This document shows, in pieces, positions 63,041 through 64,000 of a DNA stretch of 64,000 bases; positions within the stretch are counted from its first letter, which is position 1; each line of letters opens with the position of its first letter. The notes beneath the pieces were generated by a model that saw nothing but the letters and a program-made list of their open reading frames with translations, had not been told where the DNA came from and made no database searches. This DNA comes from Eutrigla gurnardus (Eukaryota; Chordata; Actinopteri; Perciformes; Triglidae): positions 12,969,797-13,033,796 of the forward strand of contig OY741280.1 of NCBI GenBank assembly GCA_963514095.1. Reading direction: 5' to 3'. The position numbers and the translations under genes were made by a program.

Positions 63041-64000
63041 TACACAAATACGTTATCTCCGAGTGTTTTGGTGCCAGATAGCTGAAGAACAGATTAGCGT
63101 TGTACTCATGGATGTATTATGAGAACTGGACTCTAAGGTGATGCTTATTCAGTCCAATGAAAATTGCTCAGCTAGCTCACTGAATACGTGCAGAAGAGTT
63201 TCTACCACTGTGATGAAATCATAGTTTTTAATTGCTTTTTTGAGGAACAGTTTGACAAATAAGAAATCACCTCAGATCAATGCTAAAAAAAACAAAAGAA
63301 AACACAGGATGAGGTCAAACAAATACACTAAGAAACACTTAGACTAATGCCGAATGCCTTTCTCAATGACGCCATAACACATGGGCTCTCGACCACGCTG
63401 TCACCAGGAATCGGTCATCGTTGACAGGAAGCATGACCACAGTCTCAACAGGAAGACACTTTGTTGAAAGCAAACCTCGTGTGTCATAGGTAAAACTTTT
63501 AAAGGACCACATGTCCTTCAAACAAGTCTTCTTTTCGACGGATTAAAAAAAGAGGCGCCAATCTTCAACATCAGTGAGCGATAAGACAAACACATTTGTT
63601 ATGTAAACGGTCGTATACGTCCACACCGTGTAGGTTTCTCTTCTGGATCTGTTTTGATTGCAGAAACTGTGCTATTTTAGTTATTTGTTGAAGGGCCTCG
63701 CGGTATTTCGGACGTGCCGTGTAAAAACATGGAGCAGACTCGGGGATTATTCCCCGTGTTTGTGTTTGCATCGGGGGCGCTTTACGCCGTGTTTGTTATC
63801 CCTGCGGATGGAAATAGACAGAGGCTGGAGTTTCACAGGCACAGGAAAAGGCTTTGTTGGCAAGCAGAGCTGTCACTGCAGGCGTTAGGATATGGAAATG
63901 TGCATTGACATACCGAGGCCTTGATGGCCATCAGGTTCAGCCAGGACGAGGTATTGGATGTATTCAGTGGGTTTTAATGAGAGACTACTGGAAAAACAAA

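Larger units (their letters stand above)
54002..64000. other. gene-poor region downstream of the klhl10-like array
   Basis: No recognisable exon on either strand. Microsatellites and the inverted-repeat element at 60762-60953 are listed separately. The stretch at about 57420-57960 is non-repetitive and could hold regulatory elements, which cannot be tested here. Confidence 0.45.

Noticed and set aside
63571..63908. Short overlapping frames near the right end
   Set aside because: No domain, no splice evidence, both strands open.

Overview
The window is vertebrate nuclear DNA, almost certainly from a ray-finned (probably percomorph) fish. The genes have short exons with GT/AG introns. Long CA/GT microsatellites are everywhere. 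Several short repeats look like types common in spiny-rayed fish genomes. The protein-coding content is four kinds of gene; everything else is intron, intergenic DNA and repeats.

Layout. (1) 1-10.6 kb: no convincing gene; microsatellites, a tRNA-derived SINE-like piece, a fish-type interspersed repeat and one puzzling open segment on the minus strand. (2) 10.8-21.8 kb, minus strand: an 11-coding-exon y+LAT-type amino-acid transporter, best matched to slc7a7, with a probable untranslated first exon at 21.68 kb. Its first intron holds an 826-bp inverted-repeat element with a tRNA-like core. (3) 23.8-32.9 kb, plus strand: a complete five-exon stathmin-2 (stmn2, SCG10) gene, divergent from slc7a7. 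(4) 34.9-37.6 kb, minus strand: a complete five-exon hey1 gene (Notch-responsive bHLH-Orange repressor), tail-to-tail with stmn2, with two CSL/RBPJ-like sites upstream. Human STMN2 and HEY1 are also neighbours (8q21.13), so this pair is an old linkage. (5) 39.35-53.91 kb, plus strand: three tandem copies of a five-exon klhl10-like BTB-BACK-Kelch gene, nearly identical in exons and very similar in introns. (6) 53.9-64 kb: no gene seen; microsatellites and a small inverted-repeat element.

The most notable region is the klhl10-like array. Copies 1 and 3 encode 592 residues. Copy 2 has a 1,954-bp DNA transposon inserted in its last coding exon, flanked by a TA duplication. The transposon end supplies a new stop codon, so copy 2 encodes 563 residues and loses the last 32 native residues, of which three new ones replace the start. 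The transposon carries spliced-looking coding pieces and its own AATAAA. Copy 3 has a truncated 5' flank and a three-residue substitution cluster in one kelch blade. All copies keep a perfect 10-bp palindrome about 100 bp upstream of the start and a perfect CRE-type palindrome just before exon 2.

All exon boundaries were derived by hand from splice signals, reading frame and remembered family sequences. No alignment, expression data or database search was available.
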